From the IMG/VR virus record IMGVR_UViG_3300042868_008355, positions 26,936 through 90,935 of that record: 64,000 nt of DNA; one strand, 5' to 3'. Both the position numbers and the translations under genes were made by a program. Below are positions 27,745 through 36,795 of the stretch, piece by piece. Position 1 is the first letter of the stretch. Each line of letters begins with the position of its first letter. Under the pieces are notes generated by a model. The model worked only from the letters and a program-made list of their open reading frames with translations, was not told the origin of the DNA and ran no database searches. Origin of the DNA: a virus.

Positions 27745-29592
27745 ATGAGCGAACAAAATCTAACGGTATGGCAGAGGTTATCCCAAACATTCGGGCCAAA
27801 TTCATTATTGAAACAAGATTATCCGACGTTTAAGTTCGATAAAAAGGAACTCCTACGTACCACAAACCGTGATGATTATGAAAGGGAGAAACTCCAAGCT
27901 CAACAAACATTTTATTTAACAAATCAATGGGCTAAAGTTGAAAACAACTTATATTCCCAAGCAATTTATTATGAACCATCAAGATTGTCTGCCCAATATG
28001 ACTACGAGTCAATGGAGTATACACCTGAGATTTCTGCGGCATTAGATATCTATTCTGAAGAATCTACAACAACAAATGAAGATGGTTTTATTTTACAAAT
28101 CTATTCTGAATCAAAAAGAATTAAATCTGTATTGGCAGATTTATTTAACAATGCCCTTGATATTAACACTAACTTACCGATGTGGACAAGAAACACTTGT
28201 AAGTATGGTGATAACTTTGTTTACCTTAAATTAGACCCTGAAAAAGGGATTGTCGGTTGTCAACAATTACCAACAATTGAAATTGAACGTCATGAGGTTG
28301 GTGTAACTGCCAAAATCACTATTGATATTACACAAGAAAAAGATGAGAACAAAAAGGCTCTTCACTTTACTTGGAAAAATAGAAACATGGAATTCCAATC
28401 ATGGGAGATTGCTCACTTCAGATTATTAGGTGATGACAGAAAACTTCCTTATGGTACATCTATGTTGGAAAAGGCGAGACGTATTTGGAAACAGTTATTG
28501 TTATCAGAAGATGCAATGTTAATTTATCGTACATCAAGAGCACCTGAAAGAAGAATGTTTAAAGTATTCGTGGGTAACATGAATGACGATGACGTTGAAG
28601 CATACGTAAACCGTGTTGCCAACAAGTTCAAAAGAGAACAAGTTGTGGATTCAAAAACAGGAAACGTAGATATGAGATTCAACCAAATGGCTGTTGACCA
28701 AGATTATTTTATCCCTGTTCGTGACCCTGCGGCACCAGACCCAATAACAACATTACCTGGAGCAACAAACTTATCAGAGATTGCCGATATTGAATATATT
28801 CAAAAGAAATTATTAACCGCACTTCGTGTTCCTAAAGCGTTTTTAGGATTTGAAGAAGTTGTTGGTGATGGTAAAAACTTATCATTACAAGATATTCGTT
28901 TTGCTCGTACAATCAACAGAATTCAAAAAAGCATGATTGCCGAGTTAAACAAAATTGCAATCGTTCACTTATTCTTATTAGGATTTGAAGACGAATTACA
29001 AAACTTTACGTTAGGTCTTACTAACCCTTCTACCCAAGCAGATTTATTAAAAATCGACGTATGGAAAGAAAAAGTATTATTGTATAAAGATTTGGTTGCT
29101 GACCCTGGAAACGGTATTCAACCTACATCATCTACATGGGCTAAGAAACACATCTTTGGTTGGTCTGATGAAGAAATCAGATTGGATTTACAACAACAAA
29201 GAATTGAAAGAGCGGTTGGTGAAGAACTTAAAGCAACTCCTACAGTTATTACCAAAACAGGTTTATTTGATAATATTGACAAGTTATACGGAAGTACTAC
29301 AGGTGGTACTGCAACTGCAGCGGCAACCACAGGAGATGAAGATATGGGGGCAGTTCCTTCATTTGGTGGCGGAGGATTTGAAACCGCACCTGCAGGGGGT
29401 GAAGAAGCTCCACCAGCGGCGGAAGAAACTCCACCAGCAGGAGGTGAGGTTACACCTGAATCCAAAAAAGAAAGAATGAATATTCTTTTAGAAAGTGGAT
29501 TTGCAAAACAAAACAGATTTTTTAATTTAGACCAAGGTCAAGATTCTTTAGGAGAAATTTCAAAAGAATTAGATAAGTTGTTAAACTCGTAA
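27745..29592 (+). CDS. Portal protein (gp20-like)
   Basis: This 615-residue protein lies between terminase and prohead-protease genes and resembles T4 gp20. Recognisable portal segments include YTPEISAALDIYSEESTT, SWEIAHFRLLGDDRKLPYGT with SMLEKARRIWKQL, and the TALRVPKAFLGFEE stretch before the C-terminal clip/crown region. The portal forms the dodecameric vertex through which DNA passes. The C-terminal 80 residues are Ala/Pro/Gly-rich and acidic (GGEEAPPAAEETPPAGGE), longer than usual, and end in a short helix. Confidence 0.9.
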   Translation: MSEQNLTVWQRLSQTFGPNSLLKQDYPTFKFDKKELLRTTNRDDYEREKLQAQQTFYLTNQWAKVENNLYSQAIYYEPSRLSAQYDYESMEYTPEISAALDIYSEESTTTNEDGFILQIYSESKRIKSVLADLFNNALDINTNLPMWTRNTCKYGDNFVYLKLDPEKGIVGCQQLPTIEIERHEVGVTAKITIDITQEKDENKKALHFTWKNRNMEFQSWEIAHFRLLGDDRKLPYGTSMLEKARRIWKQLLLSEDAMLIYRTSRAPERRMFKVFVGNMNDDDVEAYVNRVANKFKREQVVDSKTGNVDMRFNQMAVDQDYFIPVRDPAAPDPITTLPGATNLSEIADIEYIQKKLLTALRVPKAFLGFEEVVGDGKNLSLQDIRFARTINRIQKSMIAELNKIAIVHLFLLGFEDELQNFTLGLTNPSTQADLLKIDVWKEKVLLYKDLVADPGNGIQPTSSTWAKKHIFGWSDEEIRLDLQQQRIERAVGEELKATPTVITKTGLFDNIDKLYGSTTGGTATAAATTGDEDMGAVPSFGGGGFETAPAGGEEAPPAAEETPPAGGEVTPESKKERMNILLESGFAKQNRFFNLDQGQDSLGEISKELDKLLNS

Positions 29593-29599
29593 TATTTAT
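29593..29599 (+). promoter_or_regulatory. Late-type motif TATTTAT
   Basis: It directly follows the portal stop codon, 16 nt before the ATG at 29616. Confidence 0.45.
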
Positions 29600-29615
29600 A
29601 TTGAAAACAGACAAA

Positions 29616-30317
29616 ATGACTTTCGGACAAATTAAATCCATAATTGAAAACAATTTATTAGAATCCTACAAAAATGAGCAGGAGTTTAAAAAATCGTTAA
29701 AAGAGTTCAAACACAATGTTTTGAGCAATAAGAATATGTCAAAATTATATTCTTTATACGACCAATTAACAACACCTCAAGGATTAACTGAAAATGACGC
29801 CAAAGACTTTCTTGATGAAGGTGTTAGTTTAATTCAAAAACTATTACCGTCAATTAAAACTCCAAAAACTGTAACTGAAAACGTTGAGAACAAATATTCT
29901 GACGTTGATGTTCTTGTATACACAAACAAGTTAGATTTAATGGAGAGATTAAAATCTAAGAAAAATTTAATTCAAACATTAACGTTAGACAAAAAATCAA
30001 CCATAAAGGAAACAATCAACATTCCTTTAAAATCTATGATTTCTATTGCTAATCACACTTTGAATAACTATATTGATAATCTTGACGAAACCGCAAAAAA
30101 AGAATTCATTCAATTAATGTCTGAAGATACTTCATTACTTAAAGAAAAATTTGAAACTTTAAGAGAGAGTACAATAACTAAATTGAACACTCTTTTAGAA
30201 AACGAAAACGAGTTTGAAATTAAGACAAAATTGTCAGAAACAATCGATAGATTGAAAGTCGAAAAATTTGACCAGCTTAATTTCCTTAAGTTAAAAGGCT
30301 TAGAAGAATCAATCTAA
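29616..30317 (+). CDS. Prohead-core-like protein (233 aa)
   Basis: The protein is almost entirely helical and charged, beginning MTFGQIKSIIENNLLESYKN. IIE and LLE|S are plausible prohead-protease sites. It lies between portal and protease genes, the place of gp67/gp68-type core proteins in T4, and its composition (Lys, Glu, Leu, Asn) fits a core component that is proteolysed during maturation. The ATG at 29616 is used; a TTG at 29601 is possible. Its 3' end overlaps the antisense bS21 gene by 9 nt. Confidence 0.6.
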   Translation: MTFGQIKSIIENNLLESYKNEQEFKKSLKEFKHNVLSNKNMSKLYSLYDQLTTPQGLTENDAKDFLDEGVSLIQKLLPSIKTPKTVTENVENKYSDVDVLVYTNKLDLMERLKSKKNLIQTLTLDKKSTIKETINIPLKSMISIANHTLNNYIDNLDETAKKEFIQLMSEDTSLLKEKFETLRESTITKLNTLLENENEFEIKTKLSETIDRLKVEKFDQLNFLKLKGLEESI

Positions 30318-30497
30318 TTTAGATTTCATCTTTTGAACGTAAGACGCTTTCAACTTTTGTTGTCTTCTTTCCACCGATTTTTTAACAAATTCTTTCTTAC
30401 CAAACAACATCTGATTTTGTTTAGTTTTAATTACTTTTGACTTTAATGTCTTTAGGGCTTTTTCTATCCCATCTTTTTTTACATCTACTTTTAACAT
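30309..30497 (-). CDS. rpsU: Phage-encoded ribosomal protein bS21
   Basis: This 62-residue protein reads as bS21: MLKVDVKKDGIEKALKTLKS, a basic central helix, then EFVKKSVERRQQKLKASYVQ and a Lys-rich end. The KKSVERRQQK block is the family hallmark. bS21 sits near the 3' end of 16S rRNA and affects initiation. In Bacteroidota it helps cover the anti-Shine-Dalgarno. A phage copy could exchange into host ribosomes. It is the only minus-strand gene inside the head cluster. A -7-like GATATTTG lies 6 nt before the ATG, so it probably has its own promoter. Longer in-frame starts upstream were rejected because the family begins at this Met. Confidence 0.92.
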   Translation of the reverse strand: MLKVDVKKDGIEKALKTLKSKVIKTKQNQMLFGKKEFVKKSVERRQQKLKASYVQKMKSKLD

Positions 30498-30595
30498 ATA
30501 ATACAAATATCTTAATTTTTCTGAAAGTTTTTGACAATCCCTATAAAATTTGTTATTTTTTAACAAACAAATAAACATTGACAACATGAAACTTA

Positions 30596-31027
30596 ATGAA
30601 AAAAGGAAAAAGTGTAAAGTTAAATCTCTACAACCCAATTAAATCTGTATACGGAACGGTAGATTCAAAAAATTTGAAATCGTTATACATAAACATACAA
30701 TCATGGGTAACCCCAAAATTTGAACACGACAATTGGAATCGAATTGTCTGTAATTTAAGTAGAGATATCAAACATTCAGTCTATAACTCCATAAACCACG
30801 AATTATTCAAAGAACAGAGTATAGTTGATTTAGACCTAAGAACAAGTGGAATTTCACACGGAAAAAAATCCTTTTTAAATTTAGAGGTTAATTTATATAC
30901 CAACAATGAAATGGATTTTAAATCTCAAGAAATTAAAAATTCAGTTAAAACAATTATCAAAAGTATAGTAAAAGAGAATGTAATCCAAAACAAATACTTC
31001 GATTTTTCACCATCAAAAAACGATTAA
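30596..31027 (+). CDS. Hypothetical late-region protein (143 aa)
   Basis: I do not recognise a family. The protein is soluble, basic and beta-rich, starting MKKGKSVKLNLYNPIKSVYG. It has VCNLSRDIKHSVYNSIN and LDLRTSGISHGKKSFLNLEV before a Lys-rich C-terminal helix. Its position between the bS21 gene and the prohead protease suggests a head or DNA-associated protein, but nothing more specific can be seen. Confidence 0.6.
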   Translation: MKKGKSVKLNLYNPIKSVYGTVDSKNLKSLYINIQSWVTPKFEHDNWNRIVCNLSRDIKHSVYNSINHELFKEQSIVDLDLRTSGISHGKKSFLNLEVNLYTNNEMDFKSQEIKNSVKTIIKSIVKENVIQNKYFDFSPSKND

Positions 31028-31051
31028 CCTTAAAAAGATACTTATATCGTA

Positions 31052-31058
31052 TATTTAT
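31052..31058 (+). promoter_or_regulatory. Late-type motif TATTTAT
   Basis: It is 14 nt before the prohead-protease ATG. Confidence 0.45.
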
Positions 31059-31072
31059 CTTAAAACGAATTC

Positions 31073-31795
31073 ATGAAACAATTAAGAATTTTAGAAGCAA
31101 GTGAAGTAGGTCATGGAATATTGGTTGAAACCGATGCAGGTTGGATATCACCAAAAGATGTTCGTAACGCCGAGATGTTAAGAGAAGCAAAAGAATTAGA
31201 TTATAGAAATCCTTTTGAATTTTATGCGGTATTACAGAAATACGATACACCAAATAGAAATGGAAGATTTTATCCTGAGAGAATATTAAAGAGAGAAGCT
31301 GAGAACTATAAAAAGGCAATTGCTAAAGGTTTGTCTACTTCAGAACTTAATCACCCTGAATCATCTTTAATTGACTTGGATAGAGTATCCCATATTATCA
31401 CAGACATATGGTGGGATAAAAATATCTTGATGGGTAAACTTAAATTGTTAACATCACCAGGATTTCATGAAAGAGGTATTGTTTCTACTAAAGGAGACCA
31501 AGCGGCTAACTTAATGAGACAAGGTGTTACTATGGGAGTTTCTTCAAGAGGGGTAGGTTCTTTGAAAAAAGTTGGTGAAAGAAATGAAGTACAGGATGAT
31601 TTCGAATTAATCTGTTTTGACTTGGTATCATCTCCATCTACACCAGGAGCTTACTTATTTGGTAATCCTAATGATAGAGACAAGTATGAAGAAAACTTGG
31701 AAGAAGAAAAAAAATACAAATCACCTGAAAATTCGGAATTTCAATCTAAAGGAGTTGACTTAATGAGAAAATTAACCGATTATTTGGGAAAATAA
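31073..31795 (+). CDS. Prohead maturation protease (gp21-like)
   Basis: This 240-residue serine protease is of the T4 gp21/herpesvirus assemblin fold (peptidase family U9/S80). The catalytic His is in STSELNHPESSLIDLDRVSH and the Ser in GVTMGVSSRGVGSLKK, with the family strand HIITDIWWDKNILMGKLKLL between them. It cleaves scaffold, core and capsid precursors after [LI]xE. Its own N terminus (MKQLRILE|AS) fits that rule and suggests self-processing. It lies just upstream of scaffold and capsid genes. Confidence 0.93.
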   Translation: MKQLRILEASEVGHGILVETDAGWISPKDVRNAEMLREAKELDYRNPFEFYAVLQKYDTPNRNGRFYPERILKREAENYKKAIAKGLSTSELNHPESSLIDLDRVSHIITDIWWDKNILMGKLKLLTSPGFHERGIVSTKGDQAANLMRQGVTMGVSSRGVGSLKKVGERNEVQDDFELICFDLVSSPSTPGAYLFGNPNDRDKYEENLEEEKKYKSPENSEFQSKGVDLMRKLTDYLGK

Positions 31796-31801
31796 TAAAT
31801 T

Positions 31802-32011
31802 ATGGACGAAAAATATTTTGTAGCAAAAATTCAGTACGATTTACCTGACGAGAATACTGGTAAAATTAAAAAAATTAGAGAAGAGAAACTTGTTAAAGGA
31901 TTCTCAGTAACCGATGTTGAAGCTAAGGTTACGGAAAAGTATCAAGGATTTACAAATGATTGGAGGATAACTTCAGTATCAGAAAGTAAAATTGATGAAG
32001 TAATTGAATAA
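31802..32011 (+). CDS. DUF4494-like small protein (69 aa)
   Basis: The sequence YFVAKIQYDLPDENTGKIKK with EEKLVKGFSVTDVEAKVTE and WRITSVSESKIDEVIE resembles the DUF4494 family known mainly from Bacteroidetes phages and mobile elements. That would fit the proposed host. Function is unknown. It starts 6 nt after the protease stop and is followed by a terminator, so it ends this late transcript. Confidence 0.6.
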   Translation: MDEKYFVAKIQYDLPDENTGKIKKIREEKLVKGFSVTDVEAKVTEKYQGFTNDWRITSVSESKIDEVIE

Positions 32012-32017
32012 AAAATA

Positions 32018-32042
32018 AAGTGGTTTAACAACCACTTTTTTT
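32018..32042 (+). terminator. Rho-independent terminator
   Basis: AAGTGGTT (32018-32025) pairs with AACCACTT (32030-32037) and is followed by a T-run. It separates the protease unit from the scaffold-capsid unit. Confidence 0.85.
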
Positions 32043-32115
32043 ATGCTCTAAACTTTTTGTAAAAATAAAAATAAGATTACATAACCATAAAAGTGAATTT
32101 TTTATTATTTGACAC

Positions 32116-32122
32116 TATTTAT
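32116..32122 (+). promoter_or_regulatory. Late-type motif TATTTAT
   Basis: It is 22 nt before the scaffold ATG and, after the terminator, the only visible promoter for scaffold and capsid genes. Confidence 0.5.
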
Positions 32123-32144
32123 ATTGTAAAAATAATAGATTTTC

Positions 32145-33695
32145 ATGAAAGAAAACAAATTAGTTCAAGAGGCTCTTATTCAAATGAAACAAGTTGAAGA
32201 TGTCATAGCCGAAAATGCAAAAGGAATACTTGCTTCTACAATGAAGGAGGAAATCAACCAATTAGTAAAAGAATCTCTTTCCGAACAGGATGATGAGGAG
32301 ATTGATGTAGATGCAGACGTTGATACGGATGCTGATAACGATGAAATGGAAATGGACGTTGATATGGAAATGGGTTCTGATGAAGAAGACATGGATATGG
32401 ACATGGATATGGACATGGATTCAGAAGAAAGTCCAATAGATTTAACTGACGCTTCTGACGAGGAAATCTTGAAAGTATTCAAAGCTATGGGTGAAGATGA
32501 CGGTATCATTGTTAAAAAAGATGGTGAAAACGTTCATTTATCCGATGATGATGCTGACGTAGAATATCTTGTTAAGCTTGGTGAGTCTGAAGAAGACGAA
32601 TTAATGCAAGAAGATGATATGAATTACGACGAACAAGACGAATCAGTTGATGACGTTATTAACGCTATTTTCTCTGATAGTGGTGACGTATCAGATGTTG
32701 ATTCATCAGATATGGAAGATTTCGATGATGAAGAAGTTGTTTATGAAATCACATTAGATGATGAAGACGACATGATGGAAGAAGAATCTGACGACATGAT
32801 GGAAGAAGACGACATGATGGAAGAAGAATCTGACGAAATGATGGAAGAAGACGACATGGACGATTTAACAAATGAAACTTACAAACCTAAGGGTGTTGGA
32901 ATTGGCTCAGGTCCTAAATTTTCTTACAAAGATAAAGCTAAAGGCGGATTCGATGAAAAGAAAAAACAAGGTCCTAAATCAGTAGGTACTGGTAAAGCAA
33001 AATTCGAATACAAGAAAGGTGCAAATATGGAAGGAAAATCTAAAGTTGTTAAAGCAGAAACTAAAGAAGGTGATTACGGAATGAATAAGGGTGACAAATC
33101 TAAAACTATGAAAGGTAAAGAAGATTTCACCACTAAAAAAGGTATGACAAATTCTAAAGGAGAAAAAGCTTTTGAAAAAGTAGAAACTAAAGAAGCTGCT
33201 AGAACATACGGAATGGGTTCCAAAGAAGGTAGAGGATTAAGAAAGGGCATCACAAATAACAGAAACTATAACTATAGTAATAGTGGTGTTAAAGTTGAAT
33301 CTACCCAAGAAGAAGTTAGAATGTTGAGAGAAAAAAATGAAGAGTACAGAAAAGCATTGAATGTATTTAGAGAAAAACTTAACGAAGTTGCAATCTTTAA
33401 TTCAAACTTGGCTTACGCTACAAGATTGTTCACAGAACACTCAACTACTAAAAAAGAAAAATTAAATATCCTAAGAAGATTTGATGATGTTGAAACTTTA
33501 AAAGAATCTAAAAATCTTTATAAGTCAATCAAAGACGAATTATCTCAGGTAGATACAAAATCAATTAATGAATCAGTAGGTCAAAAATTAAACAAAACTG
33601 TTACTACAGGTTCATCAACAACATTGATTGAATCAAAAACTTATGAAAATCCACAATTCTTAAGAATGAAGGATTTAATGGGTAAAATTGGTTAA
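32145..33695 (+). CDS. Prohead scaffold protein (gp22-like)
   Basis: This 516-residue protein lies between protease and capsid genes, the gp22 position. The helical N terminus contains MKQVEDVIAENAKG. Very acidic Met/Asp repeats follow (about 50-95 and 195-245; DMDMDMDMDMD, MMEEDDMMEEESD). Next come a basic Gly/Lys-rich segment (about 250-385) and a C-terminal coiled coil with NSNLAYATRLFTEHSTTKKE, typical of T4-like scaffolds. Alternating acidic and basic blocks suit self-association and later proteolysis. The low-complexity parts are longer than in T4 gp22 (269 residues). Confidence 0.8.
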   Translation: MKENKLVQEALIQMKQVEDVIAENAKGILASTMKEEINQLVKESLSEQDDEEIDVDADVDTDADNDEMEMDVDMEMGSDEEDMDMDMDMDMDSEESPIDLTDASDEEILKVFKAMGEDDGIIVKKDGENVHLSDDDADVEYLVKLGESEEDELMQEDDMNYDEQDESVDDVINAIFSDSGDVSDVDSSDMEDFDDEEVVYEITLDDEDDMMEEESDDMMEEDDMMEEESDEMMEEDDMDDLTNETYKPKGVGIGSGPKFSYKDKAKGGFDEKKKQGPKSVGTGKAKFEYKKGANMEGKSKVVKAETKEGDYGMNKGDKSKTMKGKEDFTTKKGMTNSKGEKAFEKVETKEAARTYGMGSKEGRGLRKGITNNRNYNYSNSGVKVESTQEEVRMLREKNEEYRKALNVFREKLNEVAIFNSNLAYATRLFTEHSTTKKEKLNILRRFDDVETLKESKNLYKSIKDELSQVDTKSINESVGQKLNKTVTTGSSTTLIESKTYENPQFLRMKDLMGKIG

Positions 33696-33737
33696 AAAAA
33701 TAAATAAAAATAAACTAAAAACAAAACAAATACTAAA

Positions 33738-35540
33738 ATGGGAGCATTATTAGAATCAGGTCTTGTAGGTAACATCGGTTTAAAACACCTTAAAGTTATC
33801 AAAGAAGACACAATCAACAAATGGGACAAATTAGGATTCTTAGAGGGTCTTAAAGGTCACATGAGAGAAAACGTAGCACAATTATACGAAAACCAAGCAT
33901 CGTACTTGATTAACGAAGCATCATCTACATCTGATACAGGTGCATTTGAAACAGTTGTTTTCCCAATTGTAAGACGTGTATTCTCTAAATTATTAGCGAA
34001 CGACATCGTTTCTGTACAAGCTATGAACTTACCTATCGGTAAATTATTCTACTTCGTACCTAACATTCAGGCTTACACTGATGAATCAAATGCGAATACT
34101 GGTATTCACTACGCACCTTATGGTTCACCAAACGCTGCGGCAGGACAAACACCAAACAGTGGTTATGACTACAATAACACTAAAGACCTTTACGATAGAT
34201 TCTACGAAGGTAACGAACCAGCTTTGGACCCTCCAGGATTGTTCGACTATTCTAAAGGACAATTTTCTGCAATAACTGCAAACGTAACAACAGTTTCATG
34301 GTTAGCTGACCAATTAGTTCCTTCAGCTTATACTGAGGATAATTACAGAAAAGTGTTAATCGTTATGTCAGGTTTTGCATCTGATGGAGCAGGTAAATTA
34401 ATCGGTCCTGATGGTCAACCAATGGACAACGAAGCGTTCTTATCTGATTTAACTATTTATGGTGCTACTGGTAACGCTTTCACATCAGGTAACACAACTA
34501 ACCCTTACTTATTTAGAGTTGTAACTCAAAGATATGGTAAAGGTATCGTACAATATGGTAATAACAACGAAACGTTAGTATTCCCTAACAGTAAAACTGA
34601 TGGTGGTCAATATGACAACTTATGTGATACTGAAGGTAAAATTTACTTAGAAGTTGATTTACAAGTACCAGTTTGTATCACTTGTGGTGGTTCTATGGAC
34701 GGTTATACAGGTTCAACATTTGCATCTGATACAACAGTTAACGACGCATTTACTGCTAAATACAGAATCTACAAAAACTTAGAGTTTGAAGATAGAATCG
34801 GTGAGGTATCTTTCGACCTTATGTCAGTTACAGTTTCTGTAACAGAAAGAAAATTAAGAGCTCAATGGTCACCAGAAATGGCTCAAGACGTTGCAGCATT
34901 CCACAACATCGACGCTGAAGCTGAATTAACAGCTTTATTGTCTGAGCAAGTTGCGGCTGAAATCGACCGTGAAATCTTAAGAGATTTACGTAAAGGTGCG
35001 GCTTGGAACTTACGTTGGGATTACAACGGATGGAAGCGTCTTGGTTCAAGTGCAGTTCCTTACACTCAAAAAGACTGGAATCAAACATTGATTACAGCTA
35101 TCAACCAAATTTCGGCTCAAATCCACAAATCTACCTTAAGAGGTGGAGCTAACTGGATTGTTGTTTCTTCTGAAATCAGTGCTATCTTTGATGACTTGGA
35201 ATACTTCCACGTATCAAACGCGGCTCCTGAGCAAGACCAATACAACATGGGTATTGAAAGAGTTGGTACATTGGCAGGTCGTTACCAAGTGTATAGAGAC
35301 CCTTACTTCCCACCAAACCAAGTGTTGTTGGGTCACAAAGGTACATCTTTACTTGACACAGGTTACATCTACGCACCGTATGTACCTCTACAATTAACAC
35401 CTACAATGTACAATCCATTCAACTTCACACCTATCAAAGGTATTATGACACGTTACGCTAAGAAAATGGTTAACAACCGTTTCTACGGACGTATCACAGT
35501 TGATGGAGTAAGAACATTCGACTTAAGAGAATTGAGATAA
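33738..35540 (+). CDS. Major capsid protein (gp23-like)
   Basis: This 600-residue HK97-fold capsid subunit resembles T4 gp23. The N-terminal propeptide ends ENQASYLINE|ASSTSDTG, matching T4 ENQ...FLTE|A, so the prohead protease should cut after Glu60. Downstream, VFPIVRRVFSKLLANDIVSV and QAMNLPIGKLFY match the gp23 core, and VSVTERKLRAQWSPEMAQDV with AELTALLSEQVAAEIDREIL matches the spine and axial domain. A large insertion (about 130-300, with two close Cys residues near 315) replaces the T4 insertion domain. Leader A-rich, no Shine-Dalgarno. It has a dedicated terminator. Confidence 0.95.
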   Translation: MGALLESGLVGNIGLKHLKVIKEDTINKWDKLGFLEGLKGHMRENVAQLYENQASYLINEASSTSDTGAFETVVFPIVRRVFSKLLANDIVSVQAMNLPIGKLFYFVPNIQAYTDESNANTGIHYAPYGSPNAAAGQTPNSGYDYNNTKDLYDRFYEGNEPALDPPGLFDYSKGQFSAITANVTTVSWLADQLVPSAYTEDNYRKVLIVMSGFASDGAGKLIGPDGQPMDNEAFLSDLTIYGATGNAFTSGNTTNPYLFRVVTQRYGKGIVQYGNNNETLVFPNSKTDGGQYDNLCDTEGKIYLEVDLQVPVCITCGGSMDGYTGSTFASDTTVNDAFTAKYRIYKNLEFEDRIGEVSFDLMSVTVSVTERKLRAQWSPEMAQDVAAFHNIDAEAELTALLSEQVAAEIDREILRDLRKGAAWNLRWDYNGWKRLGSSAVPYTQKDWNQTLITAINQISAQIHKSTLRGGANWIVVSSEISAIFDDLEYFHVSNAAPEQDQYNMGIERVGTLAGRYQVYRDPYFPPNQVLLGHKGTSLLDTGYIYAPYVPLQLTPTMYNPFNFTPIKGIMTRYAKKMVNNRFYGRITVDGVRTFDLRELR

Positions 35541-35560
35541 TCAATATCTTACCCTATAAG

Positions 35561-35590
35561 AAAGGAGACAAGAAATTGTCTCCTTTTTTT
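35561..35590 (+). terminator. Terminator after capsid gene
   Basis: AAAGGAGACAA pairs with TTGTCTCCTTT around GAAA, followed by a T-run. Confidence 0.88.
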
Positions 35591-35615
35591 GTTTACACAA
35601 TTTTAAGTTGGAGTA

Positions 35616-35622
35616 TATTTAT
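35616..35622 (+). promoter_or_regulatory. Late-type motif TATTTAT with long leader
   Basis: It is 106 nt before the next ATG. The leader (35640-35720) is GC-richer and contains CCCCAGCCCTTAAAAGCTG, which could form a small hairpin; it is the longest untranslated leader in the late region. Confidence 0.4.
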
Positions 35623-35728
35623 TGTTAGATTTTAGTTTATCAGTCCCCAGCCCTTAAAAGCTGTAGAGTATTCACGGACACAAAGGTATTGGTAACATAG
35701 TCATTAACTATTTTAAAATTAAAAAAAA

Positions 35729-36523
35729 ATGTATTACACAACAACTAGCGTGAGCAAGCCGACAGCTCACATCACAAAGAAAAAGTCGCGTTTAAAAATC
35801 TACAATGGTAATGTCGTATTCCTTAACGACAAAGATAATTTCGAATTCGAAATTCATAATCCAACACAAAAATCAGTACTTTGTAAAATCAAACTTAATG
35901 GTAAATACATCTCGACAAGTGGGATTGTTATTCGACCAGGTCAAAGGGTGTTTTTAGAACGTTTCCTTGACTCAAATAACAAGTTTGAGTTCAGTACCTA
36001 TGAAGTTAAAGATACGTCCGAGAATCGTGACGCAATTGACTTAAATGGGGATGTTAGTGTTGAGTTTTATGATGAATCTCAAATAGTTAATTATCCTCAT
36101 CTTTCAGGTGGCAATTGGAATACTGGTTGGTCACAAGTTATTAACACAGGTTCTCCATATTATGGTAATATGACTTTTACCAATAACTCATCAAATACAT
36201 ATAGTGTGACATCTTTATCAGGACCACACCTAACAAATTCAAATGGTGTAACTAACACATTTGAAGGTCCAAATATTAGAAGTGTTAAATCTAAAAAATC
36301 TATTGAAACGGGTAGAGTTGAAAAAGGTGAAAAATCCAATCAAAAATTTACTAATTCATACGGAGAATTTAACTATTTCGCATCACATCAAATAAGTTTA
36401 AAAATATTACCATTAAGTAATAAAAATAATACCACTGAAGATATTAAACATTATTGTACCGAATGTGGTACCAAGACAAAATCAAAATATAAGTTTTGTC
36501 CATCTTGTGGTAACAAATTGTAA
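35729..36523 (+). CDS. Beta-rich virion protein with C-terminal zinc ribbon
   Basis: This 264-residue protein has an N-terminal beta domain (about 22-115), with VFLNDKDNFEFEIHNPTQKS, KLNGKYISTSGIVIRPGQRV and FLERFLDSNNKFEFSTYEVK. Similar domains occur in capsid-associated proteins of large phages, but I know no function. A low-complexity Asn/Ser middle follows. The end is a zinc ribbon with YCTECG and FCPSCG (four Cys). It follows the capsid gene as a separate late transcript. It could be a capsid decoration protein. Confidence 0.6.
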   Translation: MYYTTTSVSKPTAHITKKKSRLKIYNGNVVFLNDKDNFEFEIHNPTQKSVLCKIKLNGKYISTSGIVIRPGQRVFLERFLDSNNKFEFSTYEVKDTSENRDAIDLNGDVSVEFYDESQIVNYPHLSGGNWNTGWSQVINTGSPYYGNMTFTNNSSNTYSVTSLSGPHLTNSNGVTNTFEGPNIRSVKSKKSIETGRVEKGEKSNQKFTNSYGEFNYFASHQISLKILPLSNKNNTTEDIKHYCTECGTKTKSKYKFCPSCGNKL

Positions 36524-36530
36524 GATATAA

Positions 36531-36559
36531 AAAAAGGGGTCCCGTGAGACCCCTTTTTT
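36531..36559. terminator. Bidirectional terminator
   Basis: AAAAGGGGTC pairs with GACCCCTTTT around CCGTGA, with A-run and T-run flanks. It serves the convergent genes ending at 36523 (+) and 36558 (-). Confidence 0.88.
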
Positions 36560-36764
36560 ATTTTAACACTCTGAGTGATTTGGATATTAATTCTGACTCT
36601 GAAAGAGAATATAAACCATGTTTATGTGCCATTTGAACCGCCCGTGTTAACATGAACTTTGCTTGTTCTTCAGTTAATCCGTCTATAAGGTTATCGACAT
36701 CCTCAGGTTTGTATATTGCCACTTCCTCAAAAAGAAATGCGATGGGTTGTTTTTCTTGTTCCAT
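36558..36764 (-). CDS. Small helical protein (68 aa)
   Basis: I do not recognise a named family. The sequence (VDNLIDGLTEEQAKFMLTRA, then VQMAHKHGLYSLSESELISK) predicts three or four helices and looks like a conserved small phage protein. It is transcribed against the late genes and is divergent from the gene at 36796. It could be regulatory or an assembly chaperone. Confidence 0.6.
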   Translation of the reverse strand: MEQEKQPIAFLFEEVAIYKPEDVDNLIDGLTEEQAKFMLTRAVQMAHKHGLYSLSESELISKSLRVLK

Positions 36765-36779
36765 AATGTATTAACGATA

Positions 36780-36786
36780 TATTTAT
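36780..36786 (+). promoter_or_regulatory. Late-type motif TATTTAT
   Basis: It is 9 nt before the ATG at 36796. Confidence 0.45.
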
Positions 36787-36795
36787 AGTAAGTAT

